DNA of 64,000 nucleotides from Adiantum capillus-veneris. Its lineage: Eukaryota; Streptophyta; Polypodiopsida; Polypodiales; Pteridaceae. Positions 50,036 through 63,240 of the stretch are shown piece by piece. The notes under the pieces are model-generated. The model saw only the letters and a program-made list of their open reading frames with translations. It did not search any database and was not told the origin of the DNA. The stretch is from contig CM043970.1 of assembly GCA_014529385.2 (NCBI GenBank), forward strand, positions 68,220,567 to 68,284,566, in the 5' to 3' direction. The number at the start of each line of letters is the position of its first letter. The stretch's first letter is position 1. The position numbers and the translations under genes are program-made.

Positions 50036-50708
50036 CAAGCCTTTCTTATCCTAGGCCTTGTTCTTTTTATTGCCAACTTGATATTTCAAGCAAGAGTGTC
50101 CAGGACCTAGTTTTATCCACACACCTTTTTCAAGCTTGCTAATGGTTGATTTGACCAGGGTTTTGAAAAGGGGCTTCTTGAAGAGGTGTTTTTGTATGAC
50201 CTGCTTCTTTGGGATAGTGATCTTTTCCTTTGGCCATCCCTAGTTTTTGCTTGATGAGAGCTTCCTTCTCTATAGAATAGAAGCTTCTTTCCTATAGCTT
50301 GCTTCTTGCTACTAGTGGCATCCATATGATGCTCCTAAGTAGCCCAATAGTTGGCATCTCTATTTTTCCTTATCACTTCACAAGCCTTTCTTATCCTACC
50401 CCCTGTTCTTTTCATTGACAACTTGATATTTCAAGCAAGAGTGTCCAGGCCCTAGTTTTATCCACACTCACACCTTTTTCAAGCTTGCTAATGGTTGATT
50501 TGACCAAGGTTTTGAAAAGGGGCTCCTTGAAGAGGTGTTTTTGCATGACCAGCTTCTTTGGGGTAGTGATCTTCTCCATTGGCCATCCCTAGTTTCTGCT
50601 TTATGAGAGCTTCCTTCTCCATAGAATAGAAGCTTCTTTCCTGTAGCTTGCTTCCTGCTCTACTAGTGGATAGCCCAATAGTTGGCATCTCTATCTTTCC
50701 TTATCACT
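50036..50708. repeat. Tandem duplication, period about 354 bp
   Basis: Units 50,036-50,389 and 50,390-50,708 share CAAGCCTTTCTTATCCTA, CAAGCAAGAGTGTCCAGG, AAGCTTGCTAATGGTTGATT and GCCCAATAGTTGGCATCTC in order. Minus-strand frames across them (50,113-50,325 and 50,488-50,688) code related Lys/Ser-rich peptides in different phases; I do not recognise a family. Confidence 0.9.
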
Positions 50709-53100
50709 TCCCAGAAAAGGGCATGATTTTTATAGGATTTTATGCTCTTCACATTCCTTGACTGCACAGCTAATTTATCCATCATTGAGAGAGCGGTGCA
50801 AATTCCTCCACCTCACTGAGAAATTCCTGTATATTATCTTCTTGGTTGGTGTCCTCCATGCAAGCGGGTTCCCCCCTCGTTGTGCTCATTCCTTGCCACC
50901 CAAGATTGGGAAGCAGTCATCTTTGTAGTCCTAAGGTCTTTGGGATTTTCTTATCGAAGCACATCAAACATATTCTCACATTGCACCAAAGCCCTTGTTT
51001 TATCTAGTGGATTCTCTTTGTGGTGTTGGACAACCTGAGCTTGAGATTTAAATCGCTTACAGGAAATGTAGGAACTTTCTACACCAATCACCTTCACTTC
51101 TAAAGGCTAGCAAGAGAACTATCGTTTGGATCATTGGTGCTTGGCTTTTTTGGTGGGGAGATGTGAATCAAAATTTGGGTAGTGCCTTTGAACGGTGAGG
51201 CAAGCTTTTCCATGCATGGAAACCCCCATATATTTTTTTCCCTTTTACCAAAAAAATATTTCCTATTATATAAGTTACTTTTGATTTTTTCTTCCTTTTT
51301 TCACAAACGTTTTAGCCTTTATTAAATAAATAAGACTTATGCTAATCAATCACGATGTAGCATAAATAAGTAAGCTTTCTTTGTTGATATCTCTTTTGAC
51401 CTTAAATATTAAATATATATATTCTAAATTACATTATATAGTTTAGTATTTTCTAATATATTTTTCATGTATATATATTATTCCACCCTACCAAATATTT
51501 TATTCACTAGTTTTCATTTTCAAACCTCAACCCCACTTTCAAATTTCAATAATACCTCCATCTAGATGATTGCCAATCTTTTCAAAACTCTAGGTTATGT
51601 TTTCATACACATGAAGGAGCTTACACTTGAAGGCAAGAGAGAAGTCCACTCAAAGGGGACCACCAAAAGACTTTTGCAGCCACAAATAATACATTATTTG
51701 GTTGAATATTTTAAGTAGAGAAGAACCCCGAATCTGAAGGAGCGTTCAACATGAAAGATGTAGCTCGTGATCTCAACTTTTAGCTCAATTTTTTTCAGAA
51801 TTTTTGGAGTTATGAACACGGAGATATGATTTTTGTAGTGGACCCCAATTTTCTCGTGTAATGGTGACACAGGCCCTCCCCAATTTTCTTCCCTCTAGAA
51901 TGGCTATGGTTCTACAAGTCTTCAAGCATGATTACAAGAGACAATGCTCTTTTAATGAGGTCTTGGCAAGTCTAGAGTGATTCTATCACCATTTTTGGAG
52001 GATCCATCCTCATCAACAACTATCCACCTTTGACAATCTCTCTTGTAAATTTCTTACCTCTCTCTTCTCTCCCTAATAGCTTATGTCTAGCCAAAGCTAG
52101 ACTATTGTAAATATCTCCTATCCTCTACATCCTACCCACATTCTCTCATCTTCTCTCTCTATTGACTCTGGTATTTTAAATAATGAGGAGACAAGATGGG
52201 AGCCACAGTCACATGCACCCCATTTTCCTAGTCACCAAAGTGGGACACTCACCTCAAATAGAAATATTGATAAATCCTCCCCTCCTTCCCTATATAAGGA
52301 GGCCATGAGAGATCACTTAAGAAGGACACACACACACACACACACACACCTATCCATACACACTCTTGTGCTACATGCTTGTAGCATGAACCCTAATCAC
52401 ATAATCACAACACCATCATCATCACCATCACCATGCACAAAAGATGAGCACCACACCTCCACACCACTTGTAATTAAGGTTTGAAGGCACAATTTCAAGA
52501 AGAAGAAGGGTGGACACACTCATGATATTCCTCGCCATCAACTCCCATCTCTCCATTATGCCTCCTACGATCTTGTCCCCTTCTCATTTTCCTGCCATAC
52601 GCTACCTATTGTATTCATCTTTTGCAAGCAATCAACACACTCCATCTTGGTGCCATACTTTGTGTCGCTTTGGATACATCTCATTGTGAGTATGGTATAT
52701 GCTTGTTCCTTGTCTTTTTTTTTCTGCTTATGTAAAGGTGTGCGGATTCGCCACCATACACACACTCTCTCTCTCTCCCTCTCATATTCCTATCATCTTG
52801 CTACTTCCATCTTGAGGTGTGCGGATTCGCCACCTCTTGTATGATAAGTGAGCATACTCGCAAGTTTCCCCTACCTCATTATCTTCCTTACTAACATGCA
52901 TGAGTAGTAAGTCCATTCTCACGCATTCACCACTCCTCTCACCTTATTCTCTGACCACCCCATTCCACATTTGGGCGTGGATCTTGAAATTGTTTTCCAT
53001 GGCATGCTTCATTGTGTATATGTATGCGTCCTAGCCGCATATCTTGCTAGGTGGTGTCCCTATTGTGTATCCCCCATGATGAGGCCATTGTGTATAGTCT
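50709..53100. other. Non-coding stretch
   Basis: No gene. Short (CA)n at 52,327-52,349. Around 51,720-51,850 the phrase CATGAAAGATGTAGCTCGTGATCTC...GGAGTTATGA resembles text often seen inside plant Ty3/gypsy LTRs, so a solo LTR fragment is possible. Confidence 0.35.
52737..52836. repeat. Two copies of a GGTG-TGCGGATTCG-CCACC hairpin
   Basis: 52,737-52,755 and 52,816-52,834 are identical 19-mers that fold (GGTG/CACC outside, GCG/CGC inside); the second is lengthened to GAGGTG/CACCTC at 52,814-52,836. Spacing 79 bp. Confidence 0.85.
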
Positions 53101-53128
53101 TGGTGTAGAGGCCACCGGGTCTATTTTT

Positions 53129-54383
53129 TCACTTCCGCCTCTCAACGGATATTGAAAGCTTTGTTTTCATTGGTACTGATTTCTTGGGTTTCGAGGCTTG
53201 GTTATCGTTGACTTTCCCAACTTTCTTTGTTTGATCAATTTTCTCCTGAGGGAGATTTTCTATTTCCTTATTTTCTTGAGCATGTTCTGCTGGGGATTTC
53301 TCACCACTCCTATGATCTATTAGATTGGCCATGTTACATGGGAAAGCTGTTGCAAAATGCCCAAAACTCTTGCACTTAAAACATGCTCCAAAGAATGTTT
53401 TGAATTTGAGTGAGATTACATTTAGGTCGGTCCCCCACATTAACTACCATATTGACTAGGGTCTCCAAATATCCCAACAGATGCATACCTTGTTTGGAAA
53501 GTTGCCAAGTTTTCTATTGGATGGGGTTCCCACCATGCTTGTCAGGTCTTCTCAATTATCACACAGCCATAGTGGAAGGTTGACAGGTTCCACCCATACT
53601 GGACATAGGTCTATAAAAGTTTTTGGAGTTTCAAAGGATGGGATCCCATGGGACTCGAGAGCATGCAGACTGGTGCTCTTTTGAAAAACAGTGGGCTCCT
53701 GGCCATGACTTTTGACACTATCAATGGGTTGTTGAATTGGATCGTGAAGAATCCTTTTGTGAGATATTGTGCAAAGTCTATTGATTCCCCATGATTCAGG
53801 ACTCTTGGGGGCATATATCTAATCGACTATTTTAGCCTTTGTCAAAACCCCACCAATGAACCCAAATACAAGTGTCAAGTTGGCCACTTCAGCTAATTGC
53901 CTCTTGATTAGCGTCGGTGGGACTGCCACTATGAATGCATTTTCCACCTCCACCCTTTGAGATAAGGTCTTCTTAAGTTCTTGAAAAGCCTTGTAGCCTT
54001 TGGTAATTTTTGTACTAATGATTGGTGCACATATCTCCGCAAATGACTTCTTTATTTCCCTGATTCGCTCTATGATAGCTTACTCTAGGTAGCTATAATT
54101 TCTAGATGAAGCTACACTTGTTGCTCTCTCAGCTCACCTTGCTTCCTAGCTACCATTTCATTCCTTTCTAGCTCACCGAGAATCAGGGTGCCCAAACCCT
54201 TATCTCAACGTTCAGTGGTTTGGTTTGTCGACCCATTGGCCCGCCTTTATTCTTTTCTCCTAAGGCGATCTCTGCATAAGACGGTTTGCTTGACGTCTTG
54301 TTAGCCATTGCGAGCACACTGGCTAGGAAGCAACCCTTGATCTCGAAGGTGTATGCCCCAAATGCTAAGCCAAGGTTACACAA
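53129..54383 (-). pseudogene. LINE ORF1 (DUF4283-like, CCHC) remnant
   Basis: In minus-strand order: 54,383-54,183 (NKTSSKPSYAEIALGEKNKG), broken frames, 53,814-53,611 (FFTIQFNNPLIVSKVMARSPLFF), then ACFKCKSFGHFATAFPC near 53,370, a CCHC knuckle with the third Cys changed to Phe, followed by a Lys/Glu-rich tail. This order is that of plant L1 ORF1 gag-like proteins. Frameshifted; no endonuclease or RT follows. Confidence 0.65.
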
Positions 54384-54833
54384 AGGTACTTTTCCAAGCT
54401 TAGTCCTAATGGGTGACTATGATGGATCGTGATCAGTCCTGAGAAATGGATCTTACACCCTCAAGCACTAGCCTTATCCTAGGCTTCTCGAAGGAAGGAA
54501 AATGCGTTAAAATTTTCAAGGGGTGTTGATGATCGGTCACAATCCTTGTACCTTGATGGATTGCAACATGTTCTCAAGATAAAGCAAAGACCGGCAGAGC
54601 TTGGTACTCTTCCGAAAGCACTTCACGAGACGGGTGCACCAACTGCGACCAGCTCGTGAAGTTGGGCCCTGGTGAGTCCTTGTTGGGTGAATACTTGTTG
54701 CAGTAAACACCTCCCTTGCAAGCCTTGTTGTACCTTCCCACTCTTCACTCCTCCCAATACCTCTACCCCGTGCACATTCACACACCTCCTATCCTTGCTT
54801 CTGTACCATTTTTTTATTACTTCCCCTAGAATA

Positions 54834-55443
54834 TCTATACTATATATAATGCAGCTTAAAATTTTCAAGGAAGGAGAGACTATCCACATGTCACTCATTG
54901 GCTCACTTGACAGAAAGCCTTACAAAATATATGCTCTAAAATAAAAAAGTAAAGGGAAGATTGAAAATGAAAAAGTAAAGGGTAACATTGTAAGAAATGA
55001 CAACGTTTAGCTTTTTAGACCGTAAAGTCAAATGACTTTGTACTCTACATAGAAGTAATGTTCCAATTTAAATGCACATAACAAAAAAGGACTAATTTTA
55101 GTAGAGATTTTGTTATTTAATAAGAATTTAAATTTGAAAAATATATTTGGATTTATTTTTTCAAGGTTTTTTTTTCAAGATCAATATTGATATTATAATT
55201 ATTTTTTTGAAGGTTATATTTCTTTAAAGAGTTTGAGAAAAAAAAACTCGATTAGCATCGACTTGGGGTTGTCTCACTTTGAGGAGACACACACACACAC
55301 ACACAGATAGATAGATAAACAGAAAGAAAGAGAGAAGAAGAAAACAAGTTCTACCTTTAATAAATCTCGGACGTTGGACCTTTTCCTTAGAAGGGAATTT
55401 CGATCATCATTCTACTACATTTGGGCAATAAAGGGATTTTTAA

Positions 55444-55517
<74 letters not shown>

Positions 55518-55631
55518 TAGACAATGATAATTTCTAATGTGTGTGTGGGTATGTGGGTGTGTATAAATTCTCCTCGTGGATATGTGTATGTATAAGTGTT
55601 TGTGTATAAATTCTCCTCATGAATGTATATA

Positions 55632-55667
<36 letters not shown>

Positions 55668-55807
55668 TGAGAGAGAGAGAGAGACAGAGATAGAGAGAGA
55701 GAGAGGTATGCACACACATCCATTAGGAGAATTTCTAATGTTGTAGGAAACCCCCCTAGGATCTTAGAGATCTATCTGACAAGTCGAACTCAACACTTGT
55801 GACTCAA

Positions 55808-55855
<48 letters not shown>

Positions 55856-56146
55856 GGGGGGGGAGGGAGAGAGAGATCATGTTCCCATATAGCCAACTAA
55901 AGCAAAATATATATCAATATACGGTTTCTTCCATCTCCATCTCTCTCCCTCTCTCTCTCTCTCACCACACACACACTCACACACATGTATATGTATATGT
56001 ATGTATTGTGTGTAATACATATACATATATACATCTTTGTAAGTGGGATCACACTAAAGCTTGGTTTTTTCAAGCACTAGAGGAGAGTTCACAAAGTTAA
56101 TCATTGCTTTTAATTAGCCACAACAACGCGCGGGTCACCTACTAGT
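54834..56146 (+). mobile_element. Non-autonomous Helitron A (1.3 kb)
   Basis: 5' end TCTATACTATATATAATGCAGCTTAAAATTTTC at its first bases (TC start), 3' end CGCGCGGGTCACCTACTAGT with CTAGT at 56,142-56,146, flanked by A (54,833) and next element. These are the usual plant Helitron ends. It carries no Rep/helicase; its filling is AT-rich DNA with (CA)n, (CT)n, (GT)n and (GA)n-G tracts (55,284-55,304; 55,449-55,516; 55,634-55,700; 55,811-55,863). Confidence 0.7.
55449..55516. repeat. (CT)n-(CA)n compound microsatellite
   Basis: CT units to 55,493, then CA units to 55,516. A second compound tract, (GT)n-(GA)n, lies at 55,634-55,706 in mirror order. Confidence 0.93.
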
Positions 56147-58040
56147 CTATCTATACTTATATAATGGAGCTTAAAATTTTCAAGCAAGGAGAGAGCATCC
56201 ACTTGTCATTCATTGGAGACCTTTGGACTTTTCTACTTTTGTTTGAAGTTTTTTCTTGAAAAGGGTTGCACAGTCCACGGCTAATTTTTGAAGCCTTTGA
56301 CGCCCTTCGGAGGCACTTTTATTCTTCAGTGAAGGGCAAAAATATTTTTACCCTTCGAAAGAAGGATAGAATACTGAAAAATCTTTGAGTAGCCCTTCTA
56401 ATTTTTACCTAAGCACAGCGTAATGAAAGATAGGTAAAAATTTACCCTTCAAATGAATGATTAGGGTCACCCTTTGAAAGTGACCCACCTTCTAAGAGAA
56501 AATGACCTTGAATGCACCTCATCAATCATCCTTTCATTTCAACCTTTTGAGTCAAATAAGGATTGACATGTGCATGTGCATGGATGTAATTGCACGTTTT
56601 TGGCCAGCCCAAAGGACAAGGCTATAGAGATCACTTCTCTTTTTGCTGACTAAAATAGAAAAAAGATTGAGTTGTATTTTTAAGCATTTTTTGACATGTC
56701 AAAAATGTTGATTGGTTGAAATAAGATAGTGGGTACTCATTGAAATGAATTGTGTAAATCTAATGATGGGCATGTCTTGAGTTTTGAAATATGAAATGAA
56801 TTCTCATATATAAAAGGAAAAGATTTTGGGTTGCCCAATGCCTTTGGAAGCATGAAAAGTTGACAGCCTTATATGTTAAATGATAAAGCCTTAGAGGCTC
56901 CACAAATCCCAAGAGTTACCTTTTCATTTTGAAATTTGTGTTACCCACCTTTTCATTTTGAGAATTTGGTTCACCCTTTGAAACTTGAGGTAATAGATTA
57001 AAGTTGTCATTTTTGTTAGTTAAAACTTTATGGAAGGAATTTATCATGTGGGGCTTTAACATTTAAAGATTTTTTATTTTTATTTTTAAAGATTTTAAAG
57101 CTAAGTTTGGAACTTAAAGATGTAGAACTTTTAAAGTAAGGTCCAATGAGGACCTAGAGTTTTTTTTTTAAATTAGAAGGTAAAACTTTGAATTAAAGAA
57201 AGTGAAAATGTTACAGGAATCCACAAGTAGGGGAAGGGTCACCCGAGACGCTTAAGACTTAGAACTTTAAAGCTTTTAAAGTGGGATTTACAACTTAGGG
57301 ATCTACAGTTTTAAATTTGTAAAAAGAGCTCTACAGCTTAAAAATTTAGAGTTTTTAAAGTGGGGTGTAGAGCATAGGGATCTAAAGCTTAGGGTGTAGA
57401 GCTTGAGGGTGCTCTTTTAATTCGATTCTATGTGCATGCTTATGTTTTTTTTTTAAAGCTTACAGATGTAGTGATTTTAAAGTGGGATCTACCCTCAAAT
57501 CAAGGCCTAAAATTGACGCCTACTTTTTTGTCAAGGGCTATTTCGCCTATCAAAACAATCTCAAAATTGCCTGTCATTTTTTGTATTTATATCTTTAGTT
57601 AACGTTATATATGGCCAATTATATAAGTTGATTGCATTACACAAAGCATATGAAAGGGGGCTTGAAAAATTGGATGTCAAAAAGAAATTTTTATCATGCC
57701 TGGCAGCCCTTGTGATTTTATCACTTGTTTTATTTGCAATATATATTCACTCACTATTTGTGAGTTTGGCCCAAAAAAAAAGGGACTCGCTACTTCTCCA
57801 CCCACCTTGAAAGGGGAAATGACCTTGAATGCACCCCATCAATCATCCTTTCATTTCAACCTTTGAAGTTTTTTTTAAAAAAAACTTATGCACCTCAATT
57901 AATTCCACTAACTTGAGCCTTGGTTGCCAAAAAAAATTTGAATGCACATCCTCAAACAAGGCATGGCTTAGCATAGTTCTAAGGTGCCTCGTAAGTGCAC
58001 ACACGATGTTGTTGACACAAAATAAGACCAAGCTCACCTT

Positions 58041-58087
<47 letters not shown>

Positions 58088-58131
58088 TAAGAGAGAGAAC
58101 CGTCATGCATATTTTTCGCTACCCACCGCAC

Positions 58132-58186
<55 letters not shown>

Positions 58187-58214
58187 ACATGGCTCATTAT
58201 TTTTTGTTGATGTG

Positions 58215-58273
<59 letters not shown>

Positions 58274-58640
58274 ACGCGAGTCACATCACCTGGAGATCAT
58301 GGGGGAGAAAACACAAGGAGAATTGATTACTGCAGCTACGCCCCATAGCATTGTGTCTGCAACAAGTAATTGTGTGTGCGTGCAAGAGAGAGAGAGAGAG
58401 AGAGTAATCTTGCAAATTTAGCCAGTTAAAATACACTAAACCAATTATTTGTGAACAATGGTTCCGATTAAGCATTTCATAAGGTTCATGAATCACAAAT
58501 AGCCCTCAAATTTGAAGGGCGACCTCCTACTTTTCCTTTTTTAGAAGGTCATAAGGAAACTTCCTTTTTCTTTCTACACAAATTGAAAGGACATACACCT
58601 ATGTTTTTCTAAATTTGTCTAGAATTTATATTTACACTAT
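56146..58640 (+). mobile_element. Helitron B, 5' end identified, 3' end not found
   Basis: Starts TCTATCTATACTTATATAATGGAGC immediately at the 3' T of Helitron A, the same 5' family as A and C. No matching CTAGT end was found before the next 5' end at 58,641. Contains AT-rich DNA, imperfect repeats of TTTAAAG/AGCTT type at 57.0-57.5 kb, and (GT)n-(GA)n tracts at 58,042-58,086, 58,135-58,186 and 58,213-58,273. No gene. Confidence 0.5.
58042..58273. repeat. Three successive (GT)n-(GA)n tracts
   Basis: 58,042-58,086 (GT then short GA), 58,135-58,186 and 58,213-58,273, each GT first and GA second. Frames here (Cys-Val or Arg-Glu repeats) are artefacts. Confidence 0.93.
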
Positions 58641-58802
58641 TCTATCTATACTATTTATAATGGAGCTTAAAATTTTCCAAGAAGGAGAGGGCCTCCACGC
58701 GTCAACTCTTGGAGCGTTTGCACGGACTTGCAGTGCAAATGCACCCCCAAATGGAATTTAGGAACTTAAGCTATGGTGTTCAGACCTATAGCCGCTCGAG
58801 TG

Positions 58803-58874
<72 letters not shown>

Positions 58875-58894
58875 CACGACTGGCACCTGTGTGT

Positions 58895-58955
<61 letters not shown>

Positions 58956-61066
58956 AGAGTATGGGTCTCACACCTCGCCATTTGTAAATTTTCCTTACAA
59001 GCTATGCTAGCTATGCTGGTGCTTAGCAACTGTTGCAGCTTGTGAGTGGAATGGCTGACACATGGTGAAGGGTGGACATTTTCATGGTTTGGGTACCAAC
59101 ATTGTAACTTTCTTTGACAAGCCATCTGTGGCTCTGACGATTGAGTTGCCACTACAAAATTTGACACTAGTGGTGGGCGAAGCCTTGAATGTGGTGTTGG
59201 CGGAGCCATAAGAGGTGATTCACTCATCAACTACGTCACCCGTGGCTCTAATGTTGGTTGTTGGAACTGTGTACATGGTGCAGGATTTGGTGATTCACAT
59301 TATCGACTATGTCTTAGTTGGGATGCATCCAACCCTCATGCAACTCTTGCCTCACTGTCCGGCAAGAGAGAAAAGCTATAAGAGGAGCTTCGTTAGGTTG
59401 AGAAATAGGTTTGAGACCTTGAAACTACAACCAGCCAAGTTGGGAATGTGCTAAAAGGGTTTGAATGTTTCCTTTCATCAACATTGAGGTGCAAGCAATT
59501 TGAAACAATAAAAAAAGTTTCAAATGTTTCAAAAAGGTTTTGAATGTTTCATTTCATCAAAATTGAGGTGCAAGCAATTTAAAACAACTAAAAACGTTTC
59601 AGCCTGAGGATATGTTGTTTTCCTTATTGATAGTCATGTCAACTGTGGTTGAGGAGCATACATTTGGTCATGATTCTGATGATAGAATGGATGGCTTTGG
59701 TCAAAGCTGTAAGTTAACTAGCTTACAAGGCATGGATCAAGTTAATATGCAAAGCGTAGGTGGACACAATCCAAGGATGGTAAAAGGATCAAGCATGCAA
59801 GTGAGCTAGATTTTGATGATGATGATGACATTGACCGTATATCCCGGTAACAGTTTGTGGTGGAAACTTTACTACATGTGTAGCATTCACTCAGTCATGG
59901 GTTTGGTTGTTGTGTAGGGATTATATGAATATATGGATTTGGATTATATATATGATTCATCAGCTTTTGTGGTTCTGAGTGGATGGTATGACTTTAGCAT
60001 CAGAGGTGGGCACTCATGCACAAGGCATGCAAAATATTTGATGCTCCAGAGTTCATCATATATAATGAAGAAGAAATTAATTATCAATAATAAGATGATG
60101 ATGATATAAGTAAGTTTTTATTTGGATATGGCTTCTAAATGAGTGTCTCGAAGATAGCGCAAACTTTGGTATGACTTCATATGGTTGTGCCTGTTTTGAT
60201 GAAAGTTACCTTATGGTGATCAGTGTCACTTATAGTGTGGATACAAATAACTGAGTTTTTAATTTTTCATGTCATATCCAATTTGTCATGACATGAGTGC
60301 TCAAACACTTTTCTCAAACACGTGCACATGTGTGTGTGTGTGTGTGTGTGTGTGTCACAGAGAGAGACAGAGAGAGAGGTGGGAAAGAAGAAGAAAAAGA
60401 GATATTATAAAATTGTAGGAAACATTGCAAAACGTTTTGAAGGTATATCCGACAAATTTTGACTTTAAAAGTTGTAGAGAGAGGCATGTGACGTTGGAAC
60501 AATCCTAAGAGACCTTATATATTTGTGTGAGATGAAAAATTGCATCCTTATGAGTACACAAGGTCGCTTGGTCGCACTTGAACCCATGACCCGGGTCACG
60601 GAGGTCAAGTATCAACCAACCAAGGTAGCTCCTTTGGAAAAGATGTGTAGAAACAAGTGCTAAACTTAAAACATGTTACAAGAGAGTTGAAAGATCTAAC
60701 CAATAAATACTGAACTCAATATATATATTTATTTATTTATTTATTTATATATATATAGAGACAGAGAGAAAGAGAGAGAAGAGAGAGAGAAAGAGAGAGA
60801 AGAGATTATACAATGTTAATCATTGGTGACCCTATGGTGTACATGAGTTTATGCAATAGTTTGTAGGTCCACCTTAATTTCTTTATTTTGTTGTGTTAAT
60901 ATAATCGAATAAATTCAAAACATATCGAATGTTTAAAAACACTTAATATACATTAATGTAACATCCATTGTACATTGATATTTTATTTAATGAAGCATAG
61001 GTTTGTTTAATAATACTAAAAGCCATGTTCATTTTTACTGCAGCAACATGCAGGTCACATACTAGT
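58641..61066 (+). mobile_element. Non-autonomous Helitron C (2.4 kb)
   Basis: 5' TCTATCTATACTATTTATAATGGAGC at 58,641; 3' end AACATGCAGGTCACATACTAGT with CTAGT at 61,062-61,066. Near the 3' end CATGTT (61,024) can pair with AACATG (61,045), a candidate terminal hairpin. Carries (GT)n-(GA)n at 58,804-58,867 and 58,888-58,953 and an unrecognised 59,215-59,454 frame of 79 codons. No Rep/helicase. Confidence 0.7.
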
Positions 61067-61125
61067 ACTATATATAATGCAGCTTAAAATTTTCAAGGCC
61101 AAAGAAACCTCCACCTGTCTCATTT
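61067..61125 (+). mobile_element. Helitron D, 5' end fragment
   Basis: ACTATATATAATGCAGCTTAAAATTTTCAAGG directly after Helitron C, the same 5' sequence as A but lacking the leading TCT. No 3' end seen in the window. Confidence 0.5.
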
Positions 61126-62441
61126 GTATGAACCTTGAAACTTAGAAATCTTTTGAACCTTCAATTTTCAACTTTTGAAGTCAAAAAAATACTTTTGACT
61201 GTACTGTTTTATTCAAGCCACACTTTACTTTGTCTCTATTTTATGAATCTTGGAACTTACAAATCTTTTCAGCCTTAAACTTTCAACTTCTTCTGAAGTT
61301 TAAAAAATAGATTTGGTTGTTTTTTTTTTCTTTCAGGCCATACTTTACTTTTTCCTTTTGGTGAATACTTTACTTTTTCCTTTTGGTGAAAACCAATTGA
61401 ATGATGGCTTAGTAGGGGACCCTAGCTGGTGTAAAATCATTAAAAAAACTGAATCTAAGTCGATACCCTCTGGCAACAAACACGTGTGAGGCAGTGATGA
61501 CAGACGTATGCCGCTATGCGCGATAACTGATTCCATGCGAACAAGACAAAGGGAGCAGCAATGCGTGTGCCGAATTTGTACATGCAGAAGAAGGGGCCGC
61601 CGGGGGAGGGGGGGGGGGGGGGAGGCGCGGCTGTTAGGTATGTTCAACAACAAAAAGCACACAACCAGCACCGTGAGCATTCGTCTGCATGGTGTAGCGC
61701 AGCTGCACTACGTTCAAATTCGAGATGACTAGGGTTCAAATTTCAATCTGCATTTTGAGTTGCTGATGACTTCTCATGCTGTTGGTCCATTAGCTTAGGA
61801 ATAAAGGCGAGGAAGGGGGATCTCTTAGAGATTCCTCATGATATCTAGAGGACGAGCCAGTAGCCAGTAGTATGTCCGGTACGATTTTGAGGCATTTGTT
61901 TTGGGAGAATTTCAGTGAGATACTTTTTGGTTTGAATGGAAAATTAAAATTGGGCCGTTTTGGCGGGTAGTAGGGGGTGATTATTGCATGGCATGGGTAA
62001 GGCAAGTGGATGAAAGGGTAGCAATGTGGACTCGCAGAGGGGTAGTCAAAGTTGGTTGGGACACGATGATAAACGAGCAAGCTTGTTATTTTGGCTTGTG
62101 CATGAGCCCTGGAGAAGCATGTTGTTTGTGGTACGCTGGCTCAGTCCAATCGATGCATTTGGAGGGTGCGGGTCTGAGGTTTGAGCTTCGTGTGTGATGC
62201 CTTTAAGCTAAGGATTTTGTCTACCAATGGAATCTCGCAAGATTCCAACTAATGAAGCTTTTTGAAGTTCAATGGCCCTTCAAAACTCCCTTTTTTTTTC
62301 TCGAGCAACAAGCACTAACATGTGCTGTCAAATTGGAATCCAACTCTCCAACGAGCGTATAGCTTGCAGCCTCTTCCTCGTGCATGCATTTGCTTAGCAT
62401 TTTTTCAAAGAGCCACATGAGTCCATAGTTGCACACACACA

Positions 62442-62484
<43 letters not shown>

Positions 62485-62505
62485 ATCCAAGCTACGACGA
62501 TCGTG

Positions 62506-62556
<51 letters not shown>

Positions 62557-62595
62557 GGGGGGAGTCCACCCAACGTCGGAGACACCAACATGGTA

Positions 62596-62630
<35 letters not shown>

Positions 62631-62855
62631 CATCAATGTGCAAGCCATGTAGTGTGTGTGTGTATGTGTGTGTTCAAGAAAAAAACAATTTTGCAAACAT
62701 ACAAAATTGCCTTTAGGGTAGATTCAAACATGACTTTTCAGAAATAATTGGTATTTTTTGCAATTTTAACTCTATTTGAAAAAAAACCTATTCCCCTCCT
62801 TTCAACCGGCTATTTTGATTTCTTAACCAATTAAGACACACTTTTCCCAAACACT

Positions 62856-62930
<75 letters not shown>

Positions 62931-62934
62931 CCTC
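61126..62934. other. Non-coding stretch with microsatellites
   Basis: No gene recognised. TACTTTACTTTTTCCTTTTGGTGAA-type duplication near 61,343-61,390; a 15-base G run at 61,608-61,622; (GT)n-(GA)n at 62,444-62,483, 62,511-62,560 and 62,858-62,930; (CA)n at 62,598-62,628. Confidence 0.5.
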
Positions 62935-63152
62935 TTGCCCTGTACTAAAAAAACACTAGGTTTAGTTTAGTCTTTAAATTTTCAGATTTACCTCCAATTT
63001 TTCAATTTGAAGGTGAGAAAGCCTACAAAATTTAGAGATGTTTTTTTGGAAGCCTTCAAATTTAGTCAATTTACCTCTAAAATTTCTCATTTATAGATTT
63101 GCCAAGTTTTGGTGGGGGAAAAAATCAAGCATTTCTCTCGCCACTTGGGGGG

Positions 63153-63188
<36 letters not shown>

Positions 63189-63190
63189 CT
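62935..63190 (+). repeat. Dispersed repeat, copy 2
   Basis: Counterpart, in inverted orientation, of 41,806-41,995; ends GCCAAGTTTTGGTGGGGG then a G run and (GA)n (63,158-63,187). Confidence 0.7.
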
Positions 63191-63240
63191 CTTGAGTCCT
63201 CAAAAACTTGGTATGGAGGTAAGTTTATTAAAGAGACTAA

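Noticed and set aside
59215-59454. 79-codon plus-strand frame inside Helitron C as a captured gene
   Set aside because: Interesting in principle, since Helitrons capture gene pieces, but no family features or splice signals support it.
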